A stretch of 64,000 bases of DNA from Aricia agestis (taxonomy: Eukaryota > Arthropoda > Insecta > Lepidoptera > Lycaenidae): contig NC_056428.1 of NCBI RefSeq assembly GCF_905147365.1, forward strand, positions 10,074,001 to 10,138,000, written 5' to 3'. This document shows, piece by piece, positions 33,216 to 44,258 of the stretch. Under the pieces are notes generated by a model, which made no database searches, was not told the DNA's origin, and saw only the letters and a list, made by a program, of their open reading frames with translations. How positions within the stretch are numbered: position 1 is the stretch's first letter; each line of letters begins with the position of its first letter. Position numbers and translations under genes: made by a program.

Positions 33216-33545
33216 TTTCGTTTATGCGTTCAAATCTCAAAATTTGTGCTCTTGTCGTGGTAATCACTATTTCTTATTGGTGCTGTGCTTTTGTTTAGAC
33301 CTCTCGATACTACATGTTACATTTAACTTTTATTTTCAAGTAGGTTCTTCTGGACTTTATCAGCCCTTCTACACTTTATTTTTATGTTATTCTCGCCTGC
33401 AAACACGCCTGTATTAATCAGTAGATAATATTATAATTTATAGCCATGATGAATGTTCACATAGGAACCACTAACAGTTACTATAGAGATATCGATTTAT
33501 TCTGCAAGCCCTGATACTTTATTTAACTTCTGGCACGTTGATATA

Positions 33546-34950
33546 ATGGAAAGAAAGTTGAAGGCTACGAAAAAACCTAACGACACGAAACTACCACCGA
33601 TAAATGAAAATAAAGAAAACATATTGAAAACTATAGTCGATATTGACCCACATTATTACTCTCTGATCGATGGAAGACCAATAAAAACTGAGAAATCAAT
33701 AAGCAAGTACAAACAGAATATCAGAGATATTGCACTAAAACGAACACTCACAGGGCTTCTACGAGATGAAATACTCCGGATTGACAGAGAAATAAAGACA
33801 GAAAGAGAAATGTACGAGACGGCTTCGAAGAACTTTGACGAATACAAAAATAGTTTCGACAAATTTCTAGCAGACAATAACAATAAAACTATTATTGTAA
33901 TGAGAAAATCTGATAATTTATCAAAGGAATTAGCGAACAAGATTGAGGATCACAAGAAAGCTAATTACGAGCTGGCATCTGTGAAATCTAAAGTGCAATA
34001 CATCAACGAATCGCTACAAATATTGCTATCGTTTCAAAGCTTTCTGTACAACATTGCACCTATTCTATGGCAACAAAGCAACCCCTTGATTTTAGACGGC
34101 ACCGACATAATAAACATAGAGTCAGACATTTTTCAGAGAGTAGACGTAGATGGTATTAAATTTAGATTGAGTAAGCTACCTCCACCGCTACTATATTTCG
34201 AGACTCCAGGGCAGTTGCCTCATATATTTGAGTTACTGGAGAAACAAAATTTAAATTATCTGCTGGTAACGGAGAACTTAAATGCCGAGAAGGTCAAATT
34301 CGTTAAGTCTTTAGAGACGTTAAAAGATCTGATGCGTCAAGACCTAGAGTTCATCCAGCTGCAGGTAATTTTTAGCTGACTATATATATTAATGATTTAA
34401 GATGACGTTATTGATCTAATTTTGCTTAGGTACTATTAATAATTAATGATGTGGTTAAATTGTAAGTTAATAATAATTTATAATAATAACTGCGTCAATT
34501 TTTAGTGGAGCCTCCTAAATAAACCTGTTATGATTTTTGTAGATTAAAGAAATAGAAGATGCTATAGAATGGAACAAAACAAGGGAAGAGGATTTGAAGA
34601 ACATATTTTACAGTATATTGGAGGACAAGATCAAGTACATCGTGTCGTCGGAAGCGGCAATTGAAATCTTCAATTACGTCGAGTTTACTTACGAACGCCT
34701 CGTAGCGCCTAATGACGCTAAACTGAGCTCTTTCGACATGACCCTGTGTTTGGAACGAGAGTACAACGATTTGATGCTACTCCTATCTACATTCGATACT
34801 AATTCTATAAAATCTATAGAGAAGGAGCTATATGAGAACGAAGCGAAGATAGCGAAGCAGGCCGTCGAGGCTAACAAAATGCTAAAAGATGTGCGAAGGC
34901 TCAATAGACGATTGCAATCGGCGTATGAACCACCACGGTATACAAAGTAG
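33546..34950 (+). CDS. CFAP100-like coiled-coil protein 1, two exons
   Basis: Exons 33546-34364 and 34543-34950 (GT-AG, phase 0) give 408 residues from MERKLKATKKPNDTKLPP. Mostly charged heptad-like helices: a block at about 60-190 resembling the DUF4200 coiled coil of CFAP100/CCDC37 (Chlamydomonas MIA1), the SFLYNIAPILWQ segment that parallels LYKLSPKEW of the family, the LLYFETPGQLPHIFELLEKQ segment (family form: YF..P.QLL.IF.ELE.QN), and a further coiled coil. CFAP100 proteins act in the inner-arm/MIA complex of motile cilia and sperm flagella. It is shorter than its neighbours because it lacks their N-terminal extension and C-terminal tail with the TEWC/TDWC motif. It ends QSAYEPPRYTK. 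Divergence from vertebrate CFAP100 is high, so orthology is tentative. Confidence 0.75.
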
Positions 34951-35280
34951 CTTTATAGCTAGGTAAGGAGGTAGTTAATTTATAACTGTAAAATGCCTAT
35001 TAATACGGTTGATTGCACTTTTTATATCTCTTGTACGTGACTATTATTAGAATTAAGTAAATTAATTAACGGATTATTTTCCTCCCTATTTTATTGTTTC
35101 TTACATGAAATTTCTTTTAATTATTGGCTATTCGTGTACACTAATAGCCAATAATAATATTGTGTTATGTGAAAATTGCATAGAATATAATAATATAATA
35201 ATTGTATTATTTAACGTAAACACAAAATATCATTTTCTATAATGATTTATTAAGTTTACGTTAGTATCACTCACGATATT
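34951..35280. other. AT-rich spacer
   Basis: 3' flank of the first CFAP100-like gene. Contains a short inverted motif around TATTGGCTAT..TAATAGCCAATA (35120-35150). No other feature seen. Confidence 0.35.
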
Positions 35281-35608
35281 ATAAGGTTTAAACACTTACG
35301 GGTTTTGTCGCGGAGCACTTTTATTAATCCCGACGTTTCGGCTGCTTTACAGCTTTACACGGGTGGACTGAGGTGACAGGCGTCCAATTCATTGAAATTC
35401 TTCAACTACCCGAAGATTCATCAATTTTTGTTTGCGTTCCGCAGAACAAACTCACAGTGTCTTAAAGCCGAGGTGTCCTAGATTTGTGCTTTAGTTTGTT
35501 TATCACTGGATCCCATCTAGTTGGGTTTCAATCACCACGGCCGCTGTAAAGCAGCCGAAGCGTCGGGATTAATAAAAGTGCTCGACAAAATCCGTGTTTC
35601 TACCTTAT
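35281..35608. repeat. Foldback element, 328 bp
   Basis: The left arm runs from ATAAGGT through TTTTGTCG, GAGCACTTTTATTAATCCCG and GGCTGCTTTACAGC; the right arm is its near complement ending ACCTTAT. This repeat ('ttaatcccgacgtttcggc') is widespread in Lepidoptera. No transposase. Confidence 0.75.
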
Positions 35609-36099
35609 AATAATATCATATCATTTTTTTGTTATGTAAGCACTTATATAAGCATTCGCAATAATTATGTAAAATTCTCATTATCAAAATTACTAGACCG
35701 GAGTTTATTGCAAAAAAATGTAAGTACCTGTAACAAAATACCAGATTTTAATTATTAATTTTTTAAACTCAGTTTTAACTAATCACATAACTAGTAAGTA
35801 TAATATTATGGTGAAATATTAACTTCATCATCAAACCTTTTTAAAATGATAATGTAATGTTAAAATAAAATAAACACACCGGCAAAATTAGAGGAACATA
35901 ACAAAATTTTCAATTTTTTTTAAATTGTTCACTGATTTTTATATATTTATTTATTTATTTACTAATTGATTATTAAAAAGAAATTTTATGTAAATTTAGG
36001 GCATAAAAACGTTAAAAATAGAAAAAAATCAGCAAAAATAAAAAAATTAAGAAAATCTTTGAAATTTCAGTAGTAAGTTTTTAAGATAAATTCTCCATT

Positions 36100-37110
36100 T
36101 TTATTAAAGAAATGCCATGTTAAAAGCGTGTAATGCCTTCTATGGATCTCAAGAGGGCCTGGATACGCCATTCCATGCTTGCATTTTAATTGTCAATCAT
36201 TTCCTGTGGGATATTCTCCTACTCCTCCACTAGCGTTAACTCGAGCTCCTGGACACATTTTGGAGCTGGAGTTTTAACTCGTACCGTTCACCCATTGATG
36301 TGCCACACGTTTTCAATCGGATCCATATCCGTAGACCACGCTGGCCTCTCCACCTGGGCTACGCCAGCATCGTTTAGGTAATAATGCCCGATTTTCTTAC
36401 TCTATGGACGCACATAAAATTGAAAATAACTACCTAAAACTGTGTAAAAGGCACACCATGCAGTTCCAGGATGTCGGTGCTATAGCTCTGTACTGTCAAA
36501 GTACCATCATCTATAATCATCAGCTCCATGCGGGCTCCAAATCATATGCAACTCCAAACCATTACGAAGCCTGCATCATAGGCCACTGTTTCCGGTAAGT
36601 TTGATGGCCTGTAGCTTTCCTTATGATTTATCCACATTCTTTATCGCCTGTCAATACAATGTACACAGAATTTGCTCCCATCACTGTACAGCACAAGATT
36701 TCACTCGCTTGTCTAATTTTGATGTTCACGCGCAAATCTTAGCCTGGCTCTTCGGTGTCCTGTCTCAAGTTTTGGTGCCCTTGCTGGCACTTTTGAGTTT
36801 AATTTAACTTCTTTGAATCTTCTTCTTACTGTACAATCACTTACACGTTCATCTTGGACCTGTTCCGACAGGTTTCGTGTCTGAATAGCAGTTTGAGGTC
36901 GATTTCTTAAGATTTGTTTCCTTACAAAATGGTCATCCTGAACCATTGTCACCCGATATCTGCCTTATTCTCGTCTCCGAACGTAAGATCCAGTCTCTCT
37001 GAAGCGTTGAAAGTTACGATGAACCACGGAAGCCGACACACGTAAGGCCTGACTGACCGAACGGTCAGTGTGTGTAGTATTTTACCGAGAGAAAAATTTT
37101 GCTATATCTT
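36100..37110 (-). pseudogene. Tc1-like transposase relic
   Basis: On the minus strand 36952-36713 encodes a Tc1-type DNA-binding region and linker (RNRPQTAIQTRNLSEQV, SDCTVRRRFKE, RARLRFAREHQN). The catalytic C-terminal motif DMDPIENVWHINGRT is recognisable at about 36334-36295, with stops and shifts between. The two CDxE-type parts are about 400 bp apart and the frame is broken, so the copy is dead. Its terminal repeats were not located. Confidence 0.8.
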
Positions 37111-37135
37111 TCTTACTACTGACAGTTAACACTTA

Positions 37136-37293
37136 CGGCCGTTCCCAATATTTGATCTATCTCTGGTTTTGCCCTACTAGAGATAGGAATAGCTCACATT
37201 AGACATTAGAGACATATATTTTATGTCAATTGTGAGCTATTCCTATCTCTAGTAGGACAAAACCAGAGATAGATCAAATATTGGGAACGGCCG
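37136..37293. mobile_element. Near-perfect hairpin MITE, likely mariner-type (TA target)
   Basis: The first 65 or so bases (CGGCCGTTCCCAATATTTGA ...) are repeated almost exactly in reverse complement at the end (... TCAAATATTGGGAACGGCCG), leaving a ~30-base centre. TA flanks both sides. It lies about 350 bp upstream of the second CFAP100-like gene. Confidence 0.85.
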
Positions 37294-37644
37294 TTAAACA
37301 TCCCAAAGGGAATTAATCTATACTTATTACTTACCTACATAGACTTAATATATACTGTCGTTATAGGTTTATGCTTACCTATTACCTACAGTTTTCAAAG
37401 AATTAAAGATTCGTAAACTCTCGTCGCGAATCACTGGCCATGAGATTTGCTTGCCGTTAGCTGCTACCTGCTGCTCGCCTAATTGATTTGCAAAAAAACC
37501 TTTTCTTGAAGTTCGTTGACACTGACAGACTTTTGCGTCATATCTCTAGCTGTAATTTGTACAAATATATAGGTACTAGTAATTGCTAGTAATCTGTGAA
37601 TTTGTAAATCGCGACCGTTCATCAAAAATTACATCGAACTGATT

Positions 37645-39330
37645 ATGTCCTGCTTGAAGAAAGAAAGGAAACCCATAGTTCCTTTGAAAACCCTTGATGT
37701 AATTTTCCGACGTCGGTATGTTAAAAACACCCAATTTTATTTTACCAACAGAAAGCAATGCTTGGCTTCTAAAACGGAAAACCTCGATGGCAAGACTTTA
37801 CTGCCGTATCGTGCTCCAAAGTCGGATAAACTGTTATCCTATATCAGATATAGTGACCGAGAGAAACGCTGTAGGACTAGACGCGAATTATCTCAACCAT
37901 TGCACTTCAAAAGTGACAAAAACGCGACCGAAGTAGATATTTCACGCAGGCTTTTTATGGAGGGGCCTCCAGATGACGTAAAAACTGTTGTGGCAATACA
38001 TCCTGAGTTTTATACCTGTATTGAAGGGAGGCCTCTGAGAATGTTTGACGACATCAAAGTGTATATCAATAATATACGAAATTATGCTATGAGCAGGCAA
38101 CAATTAGGGTACCGACGGGACTTAATGATGAAGATTGAAAAGAATATTTTAGAGGAATCTGAAGAGTATGATAAAATATCGAACAATCTCAGGAATTACG
38201 CACATTATTTTCAAGAATTTCTGATAGAGGATTATAATGAAGCATGCGCATTAGAATCAAAAGCGGATCGCATTTATGCAGAGTTGCTCGCGAAACAAAC
38301 TGAGCTTTTAAAATATTCTTCATATTTGATCAATATCAATAACGAAATATATAAGTTAGACTCTACAGCTAATATTTTAAAGTCTTACCGAAAATTTTTA
38401 ATGTTAGTGGCCCCTCTTACCTGGCGTCAAAAGCATGATGAATCTTTTCGAGATAATATACCAGAGGATGATTTACTCTCAGAAAATAATTTACTGTCAG
38501 AGGCAAGGGATATTGACAGGATCGTAGAAGAAGTAAAGATGGAACTACTTAATCCTCGTTCCGTGCACATGTACTTCAAACACTCAGAGGAACTTATGGA
38601 CCTATTTAGAGCTATGCAAATACAAAGCAGAGATTATTTAATTCAACGTTCAAAAAGTCAGGAAACTTACTATCGCCTCCTACGACGAATCAATCAACTA
38701 AAAGCGATGGCAACAGATAACCTTGAATATTTTAACTATTACATAGAAAAATTTCAGAAAGAGTTGGATAGAGAAGAATACAATCAAAAACATGTGAAAG
38801 AAAAGTTTTACAGGATATTAAACAATAATTTTTTCGAAGACATTGCTAGTCTTACTTCGTTAGGACTGCAAATATGTGTAGAGTTTGTTTATGAACAAGT
38901 AATAGGAAAATATGAGGAAGGTCAAAGCCTGAAAGATGTTATGACTGTGCTGGAAAATATGTACCAAGATTACAATTTGCGTTTAGACACACTTGATTTC
39001 AACACAGTAAATAAAGCACGTAACGATATTTTCGCGCAAGATTTAAAAACAATGAAAAATGCGTATAACGCAGAACGTGAGCTTAAAGCTTTCCGAGAGA
39101 TGACTAAAGCTCTTAATCAAGCCTTTGCACCACCAAAAGAATACAATAAACCTAAAATGTCGGTACAATTAAGTAGAAAAGGCAATTCAAACATAACAAA
39201 TAAAACCGATGCCGCTAATGACAGAACATTAAGATACAATCAGCTCAGCTTAAAGAAAAGGAACTTTTTGCTTTACTTTACAGAATGGTGTGACGATACA
39301 GACCCTTGGCCTTTCTTGGAACAATTATAA
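37645..39330 (+). CDS. CFAP100-like coiled-coil protein 2, single exon
   Basis: 561 residues, intronless, starting MSCLKKERKPIVPLKTL. An N-terminal basic extension (1-110) is followed by AIHPEFYTCIEGRPLRMFDD, which aligns with IDPHYYSLIDGRPIKTEKS of the first paralogue, then long charged helices, KFLMLVAPLTWRQ, MYFKHSEELMDLFRAMQIQS (the CFAP100-type YF..PEEL..IF segment), coiled coil and a tail with FTEWCDDTDPWPFLEQL. Family role: inner dynein arm regulation in motile axonemes, here most likely the sperm tail. It is intact, with no frame defects. AATAAA lies 38 bp after the stop, and the next paralogue starts only 114 bp downstream. Confidence 0.8.
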   Translation: MSCLKKERKPIVPLKTLDVIFRRRYVKNTQFYFTNRKQCLASKTENLDGKTLLPYRAPKSDKLLSYIRYSDREKRCRTRRELSQPLHFKSDKNATEVDISRRLFMEGPPDDVKTVVAIHPEFYTCIEGRPLRMFDDIKVYINNIRNYAMSRQQLGYRRDLMMKIEKNILEESEEYDKISNNLRNYAHYFQEFLIEDYNEACALESKADRIYAELLAKQTELLKYSSYLININNEIYKLDSTANILKSYRKFLMLVAPLTWRQKHDESFRDNIPEDDLLSENNLLSEARDIDRIVEEVKMELLNPRSVHMYFKHSEELMDLFRAMQIQSRDYLIQRSKSQETYYRLLRRINQLKAMATDNLEYFNYYIEKFQKELDREEYNQKHVKEKFYRILNNNFFEDIASLTSLGLQICVEFVYEQVIGKYEEGQSLKDVMTVLENMYQDYNLRLDTLDFNTVNKARNDIFAQDLKTMKNAYNAERELKAFREMTKALNQAFAPPKEYNKPKMSVQLSRKGNSNITNKTDAANDRTLRYNQLSLKKRNFLLYFTEWCDDTDPWPFLEQL

Positions 39331-39367
39331 AATATAGGGAATTGAAAAAACTTAGCACGTTACATAA

Positions 39368-39373
39368 AATAAA
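39368..39373 (+). terminator. Polyadenylation signal of CFAP100-like gene 2
   Basis: AATAAA 38 bp past the stop and 72 bp before the next start codon, suggesting separate transcripts despite the tight packing. Confidence 0.55.
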
Positions 39374-39444
39374 AAGTTAAGCATTTATTTTGTCATGGTC
39401 ATAGAGATTATCCTACAACAAAACAATTTTTAAAATACAACGCA

Positions 39445-41048
39445 ATGTTACACAACAAAAATAAAGTTATTAAAAACAGTAAAAAAACATCTTCGTCTGT
39501 GTCATTACATATAAGTTACGATGAAACATTATCAGTCAGTAAACTTAGAAAAGCAAGATTTTTTCTACCATACAGAATTTATACTCAAGCTGTTAATAAG
39601 AAAATATTTACACAGAAATTGGGATTAAATATCGTACAAAAACAAAAACAATATGAGAGTAAGCTATGGCATAAGAATGTTTTCCACGATTCAGAAGATA
39701 AAATCGTGGCAGTCACAGATATTGACGAAGATTATTTTCAATGTGTTAATGGTCGCCCCCTAAGAGTATTCTCCCCTGCTTTTAAATTTGAGAAAACGCT
39801 GTTAAATCAATGTTTAAAAATGAAATATGACGAAGCAGTTAAAAAAGATTGTATTCTGAATATTGAGACTGAGCATTTGAATGAAATAAAATGTTACAAG
39901 ATAAGTCTTACAAAATTAACGGATCAAGTAAAATATTTTGATACCTTTGTCCTAGAAGACTATAAAAAATCCATGAAGCTTATGGAACAATGCGAAGAGA
40001 TAAACACTAAAGTTAAAAGCAAAACTAAAGAACTTCAACGGTACGCTCTCGATCTCTTTAATATAAAATCTAAACTAATTATCTTAGACTACAAATATAA
40101 TTTACAGCAAAAATATGGTAGATTTTTATACTATTTATCTCCTCAAACTTGGAGAATGAATAATAGAGATTTTGCTCATTCCATGGAAATCGAAGCGAAA
40201 GGATTTGACCTAGGGAGGTTGAGTGAAGATGATACATTTGATGATGTATTTGAGAAACTTAAATCTATTTGTTCTGGAACTCCAACAAAACCTGTAATGT
40301 ATTTCAAAAATTCAAGTGATTTAATTGCAGTTTTTAATGCAATGGAAAAGCAGCAACTTTATTATTTTGCCCATGTTACACATGTAAAGCCACATAGCAA
40401 ATTACTCGAGGATAATATTAAAGTATTAAAGAATACAATTTCACAGGATTACGATTTGATAGATCAATTAATAAGCAGTTTTAAAGATCTCATAGAATTT
40501 ACTGAAAAAAGTTCTACTGAACTAGAAAAGAAATTCTTTAACATTTTGCATGGGCTATTTTATCAAACTACGGGAACCATGAACGTCTTGAGGATGCGTG
40601 TAAATTTAGATTTTGTCTATGAAAAAGTATTTTTGGACCAACCTACTAAAAAAATATTTCTACGCTGACAAAAGAGTTAGAAAAGTGCTACATGGAATAT
40701 TCCAAGCGTCTAGATGCGATTCATAGTCATTCTGTCAGAAATGCGATGGTTAAATATGCCGAGAGTGAAAAAAGGAAATTGAAAAATGCTGAGATTGCGC
40801 ACACCGAATTAAGATTATTTCACCGATTGGAATGTCGTTTACTTCGGGCTCATGGATTCCTGCCAAAAGAATCAAATGCTTACGTTGCACAGCCTGGCTC
40901 TATCGTAATTAAAAGGTCCGAAAGTAGATGCATTAAGAAAAAAAAACAGCAATTAAGCGAAGCTGAGCTAGAATATCTAACATTATTTACCGATTGGTGT
41001 CCTAGTGATAGCTATGAAGAAACTCAAAAATATTTATGTGGAATTTGA
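39445..41048 (+). pseudogene. CFAP100-like coiled-coil protein 3, one-base frameshift
   Basis: Starts MLHNKNKVIKNSKKTSS and is open to 40668; the second frame continues through 41048. The break is at a run of seven A near 40651-40657: one extra A would join the frames and give about 534 residues, the same length class as the upstream paralogue. Shared landmarks are DIDEDYFQCVNGRPLRVF, RFLYYLSPQTWRM, MYFKNSSDLIAVFNAMEKQQ, LDFVYEKVF and the tail LEYLTLFTDWCPSDS. Coding is otherwise clean on both sides of the break, so this is either a very young pseudogene, an allele, or a homopolymer sequencing error. AATAAA at 41086-41091. Confidence 0.75.
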
Positions 41049-41091
41049 ATGTAATGTGGATTACTCATAATGGTTAAGCGGGGAAAATAAA

Positions 41092-41976
41092 ATAACGACG
41101 TAATGAAAACACTTTATTATGGGGACCCATTAAAAGAAAGTTTTCGTACCTCCATAAACACAATATAGCACCACCATTAAGTGGCTGCATTAAAAACAAA
41201 TACAATAAAATAACATAATGTAGATTATCTACTCGATATAAATGTTTGGTTTCTTGGTATTGACAAATAGCTACATTTGGAATTTACATATTTACAAGGT
41301 GAATACAACTATGGTATTTAAGCTTCATATTTAGCGTACTTAAATTAAATTGTATGGGTACATAAATAAATAGCTATCTAGTGAACTTAATATTAAAAAG
41401 ACACTAAATTAACACAATTTAATATTTAACTGATTACATATTGTAGCTATCACAAAAGAAAATGTTCTAATTTCATATTTTAAAACTCTGCACTGGTTAT
41501 ATTACTGAAAATGCTTATTTGTATTAGAAGTTTATATTTTTGATCGACTTTTAAGATTATTAAATGTTTCGTGAAATAAACCTGTTTTTTATATTTACAA
41601 AAAAAATTAGGTTGCCATTTTCTATTTACATATTTTGCTCGAAATTAACGTTACATTGGCAACGAGTACCTGTTTCAGAAGGTAAGGACAATATTAAACA
41701 TTTTAATGAAGACTTCATATTTTATTAGAAATCTGGGATCGCCCAATCATTTGTGTAAATAAGTTATGTTATGTTCATCAATTTTGTAAAAGAAAATGAC
41801 TAGTTGCAAAAATTTATGAATAAACGGTTCCTGATGTTCATCACGAGTTGAGCAATGTATAATAATCATTAATCTCATAAGAATTCATATTATAACTACA
41901 GTAAAACAATATTTGGTGTTTTTATCGGTTACCCGACTATTACGACATGCCCGAATGTACTCGTGTTTATCTGAGT
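41092..41976 (-). other. Arl4 3' UTR and spacer
   Basis: AT-rich. On the minus strand an AATAAA (plus-strand TTTATT at 41721-41726) lies about 250 bp after the Arl4 stop and could be its poly-A signal. No other feature was seen between the convergent genes. Confidence 0.4.
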
Positions 41977-42606
41977 TTATCTGACACGTTTCTTCTGCAG
42001 TTTTGCCAGTTTTCTTCTCTTCAAAATCATCTCGTAGAGCGCCTCCAGGCCCTCGTGGAGGCCCTCGCCGGTGATGGCGCAGGCCGGCTGCACGTGCCAC
42101 GAGTGCGCGTCCCGGGAGCCGTGCGGGGACGACACCAGCTCGTGCAGCCCCAACAGCTTCTCCAACTCCCGGGGCTCCTTCGCCCCCGGTAAATCCTGTT
42201 TGTTCGCGAGCACCAGAATCGGCACGCCCGCGTTGTCGGGCGACTTCGCCGTTCTGATCAGCTCCATCTTCGCCTCCTCCATCCGTTCCACGTCGACGGA
42301 GTCCAGCACGAAGATAATGCCGTCCGTACATCGCGTGTACGACTTCCACAGCGGGCGGAGCTTCTCCTGCCCGCCGACGTCCCATACGAGGAAGTTGACT
42401 CCCTTGGACTTTCCGATCGTTCCTTTGACTTTCTCGCAGTTAAAGCCTATCGTGGGGACGGTGTTGAGATACTGGTCGAACTTGAGTCTGTAGAGCGCGG
42501 TGGTCTTGCCGGCCGAGTCGAGGCCGAGCATGACGACGTGGAGCGTGCCTTGCGTGGAAGGCAGCGCGTCGAGCAAGCTCGAGTTCTTGCCCATGTTGGC
42601 ACCCAT
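41977..42606 (-). CDS. Arl4: ADP-ribosylation factor-like GTPase 4 (Arl4)
   Basis: Small GTPase of 209 residues, membrane-associated, family role in recruiting Arf-GEFs and shaping actin and plasma-membrane traffic. The start MGANMGKNSSLLDALPS matches vertebrate ARL4 in length up to the conserved LPS and provides Gly2 for myristoylation. Motifs: P-loop GLDSAGKTT, TIGFN in switch I, WDVGGQEKLRPLWKSYTRCT, NKQD, CAITGEG, and the basic C-terminal KRRKLAKLQKKRVR used for nuclear/plasma-membrane targeting. Compared with vertebrate ARL4 there is an insertion of about eight residues before WHVQPACAI (around SPHGSRDAHS). The coding sequence is an intronless GC-rich island in AT-rich DNA, so both strands show long open frames; only this one encodes the GTPase. 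An acceptor-like AG just upstream (42674-42675) suggests a 5' UTR intron. Confidence 0.95.
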   Translation of the reverse strand: MGANMGKNSSLLDALPSTQGTLHVVMLGLDSAGKTTALYRLKFDQYLNTVPTIGFNCEKVKGTIGKSKGVNFLVWDVGGQEKLRPLWKSYTRCTDGIIFVLDSVDVERMEEAKMELIRTAKSPDNAGVPILVLANKQDLPGAKEPRELEKLLGLHELVSSPHGSRDAHSWHVQPACAITGEGLHEGLEALYEMILKRRKLAKLQKKRVR

Positions 42607-42675
42607 GCTGCGAGCGTTGAGCGACTATCTAACGCTCTCGTCTGATCGCAGCATCGTGCTCATGGGCATTTACCT

Positions 42676-44258
42676 GGAACGACATAAATACATATATTAG
42701 TGTCTTAGAAACTTAATTAACATTTAATAAACTGGGGACTCATCTTTTAATCTTCATTATTAATTGAGAATTCATCTTTTCAAAAGACTCTACTTCCATT
42801 GCAGTGGACTCTACAAATTCAAGTAATGTTGCAATTCTAAAGTACATAAACAATAAACATGTTTTACGCAATCCCTATGTAAATATCAAAGATGTTCTCT
42901 CTATCATGAGGTCATCTTTGATAATTTCGAAGGCATACAGGTGTTCTGTGCAATCGAACGTTGGCCAGCCGTTGCTTGCAATAGTGATCGTCGAGACCCG
43001 GTGTCGCCGTTTGCCCTTAAAGTTCCATTCACTTTCAAAGATGCTTGCTAGAGATTAGCCATGAGCGTCAGTCGTATCACAATTTGTTAAAATACAAGAA
43101 GAGAATGTTATAAGAATGAAGAAAGAAAGAAGAAACTATTGAAAACATACCGAGTATCACAAATGAGTTAACTTAAGTAGTAATTAAAATAATGATTGTC
43201 AGATTCTGTATATTTGTGATTAATATTTTTACAAATATAAAATCTTATCAAAAATGTATTAAGTGATGGAACTGTCAAAACAATTACATTTCTAAACTTT
43301 TTCCTATGGTCCTCTCAACCACATCTCAACCAAGCGCTGTCGCCTAACGAATAGTGGCAGAAAAATTTCATAGAGTTATTTTATATCATAGACTTAATAT
43401 ATATTATAGGTTTATGTTTTATATCATAGACTTAATATATACTGTCGTATTTTATATATGAAAATAATTTTTTAATTCGCGGTAGACGGTTCACCGAGTG
43501 CCGGGTTTTGCGAGCTGTAGGATATGCTGTACTTATGCTGTAGTCATGGTGTAGTGCAACTTGTTATTTTTGACATTAGCGACCGTCGACCCCGCGGCTG
43601 CTCGCTCGTGAATTACGACTTCGTTAACAATATGGCGTCGTGTAAATATTTGTGTTAACTTGACGTTAATTTTTCAACAGATATGTGACTTTGGTAAATT
43701 AATAAACACTGAAACACCTGTCTATTAGATTATTTTTCTTACTTATTGCTCTTACTATTTATAGAGGCCTAAAAATTCCCGTATGGTAGAGTCGATAGAA
43801 TCGACAATATTTATTTGACTTTTGTTTATATTTTGGGCAACAAATAACAATATAAAATAGAAGTTATTCAAACAACTGTGAATTTTACCAATGTTTAGCC
43901 TGCGTTTTCTTGAAATGATGAAGAGCGAAAGAAATAAAAAGATATTTAAAAGACCTAACTGTGGGTTTGATGAAATTGTGGCTATATTATATTTTTTATC
44001 ACTTAGACAATTTATATTGGCATCCAGTAAAAGCTAGATCTTTATTTGTCTACAACAAATACTACACTAGAAACTAGTTTTCAAGATCACGATTCGTTAA
44101 AGAAGAGGTCAAAACGTCTGAGCGCAAACGTTTCGTGACCTTCTCGTGAAACTAGTAAGTCTACTTTTGATTTTGTATCAACAACCTGCCCAGCATGTTT
44201 CACATAGTGCTATTGAAAATAGTTTAATTTTGATAAATATTTTGTCCGCCAATAGCTA
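42676..44258. other. Arl4 upstream region with short repeats
   Basis: Contains two copies of the short repeat CATAGACTTAATATATA (43388 and 43426). A GC-rich patch at 43480-43640 is the best candidate for a promoter or CpG-type 5' exon, but no exon can be proven. No coding region supported. Confidence 0.35.

Noticed and set aside
36190..36807. Plus-strand proteins around 36190-36807
   Set aside because: They are antisense readings of the Tc1-like transposase relic.
41885..42493. Other long open frames overlapping Arl4
   Set aside because: They arise from GC-rich codons; only the 41977-42606 minus frame has GTPase motifs.
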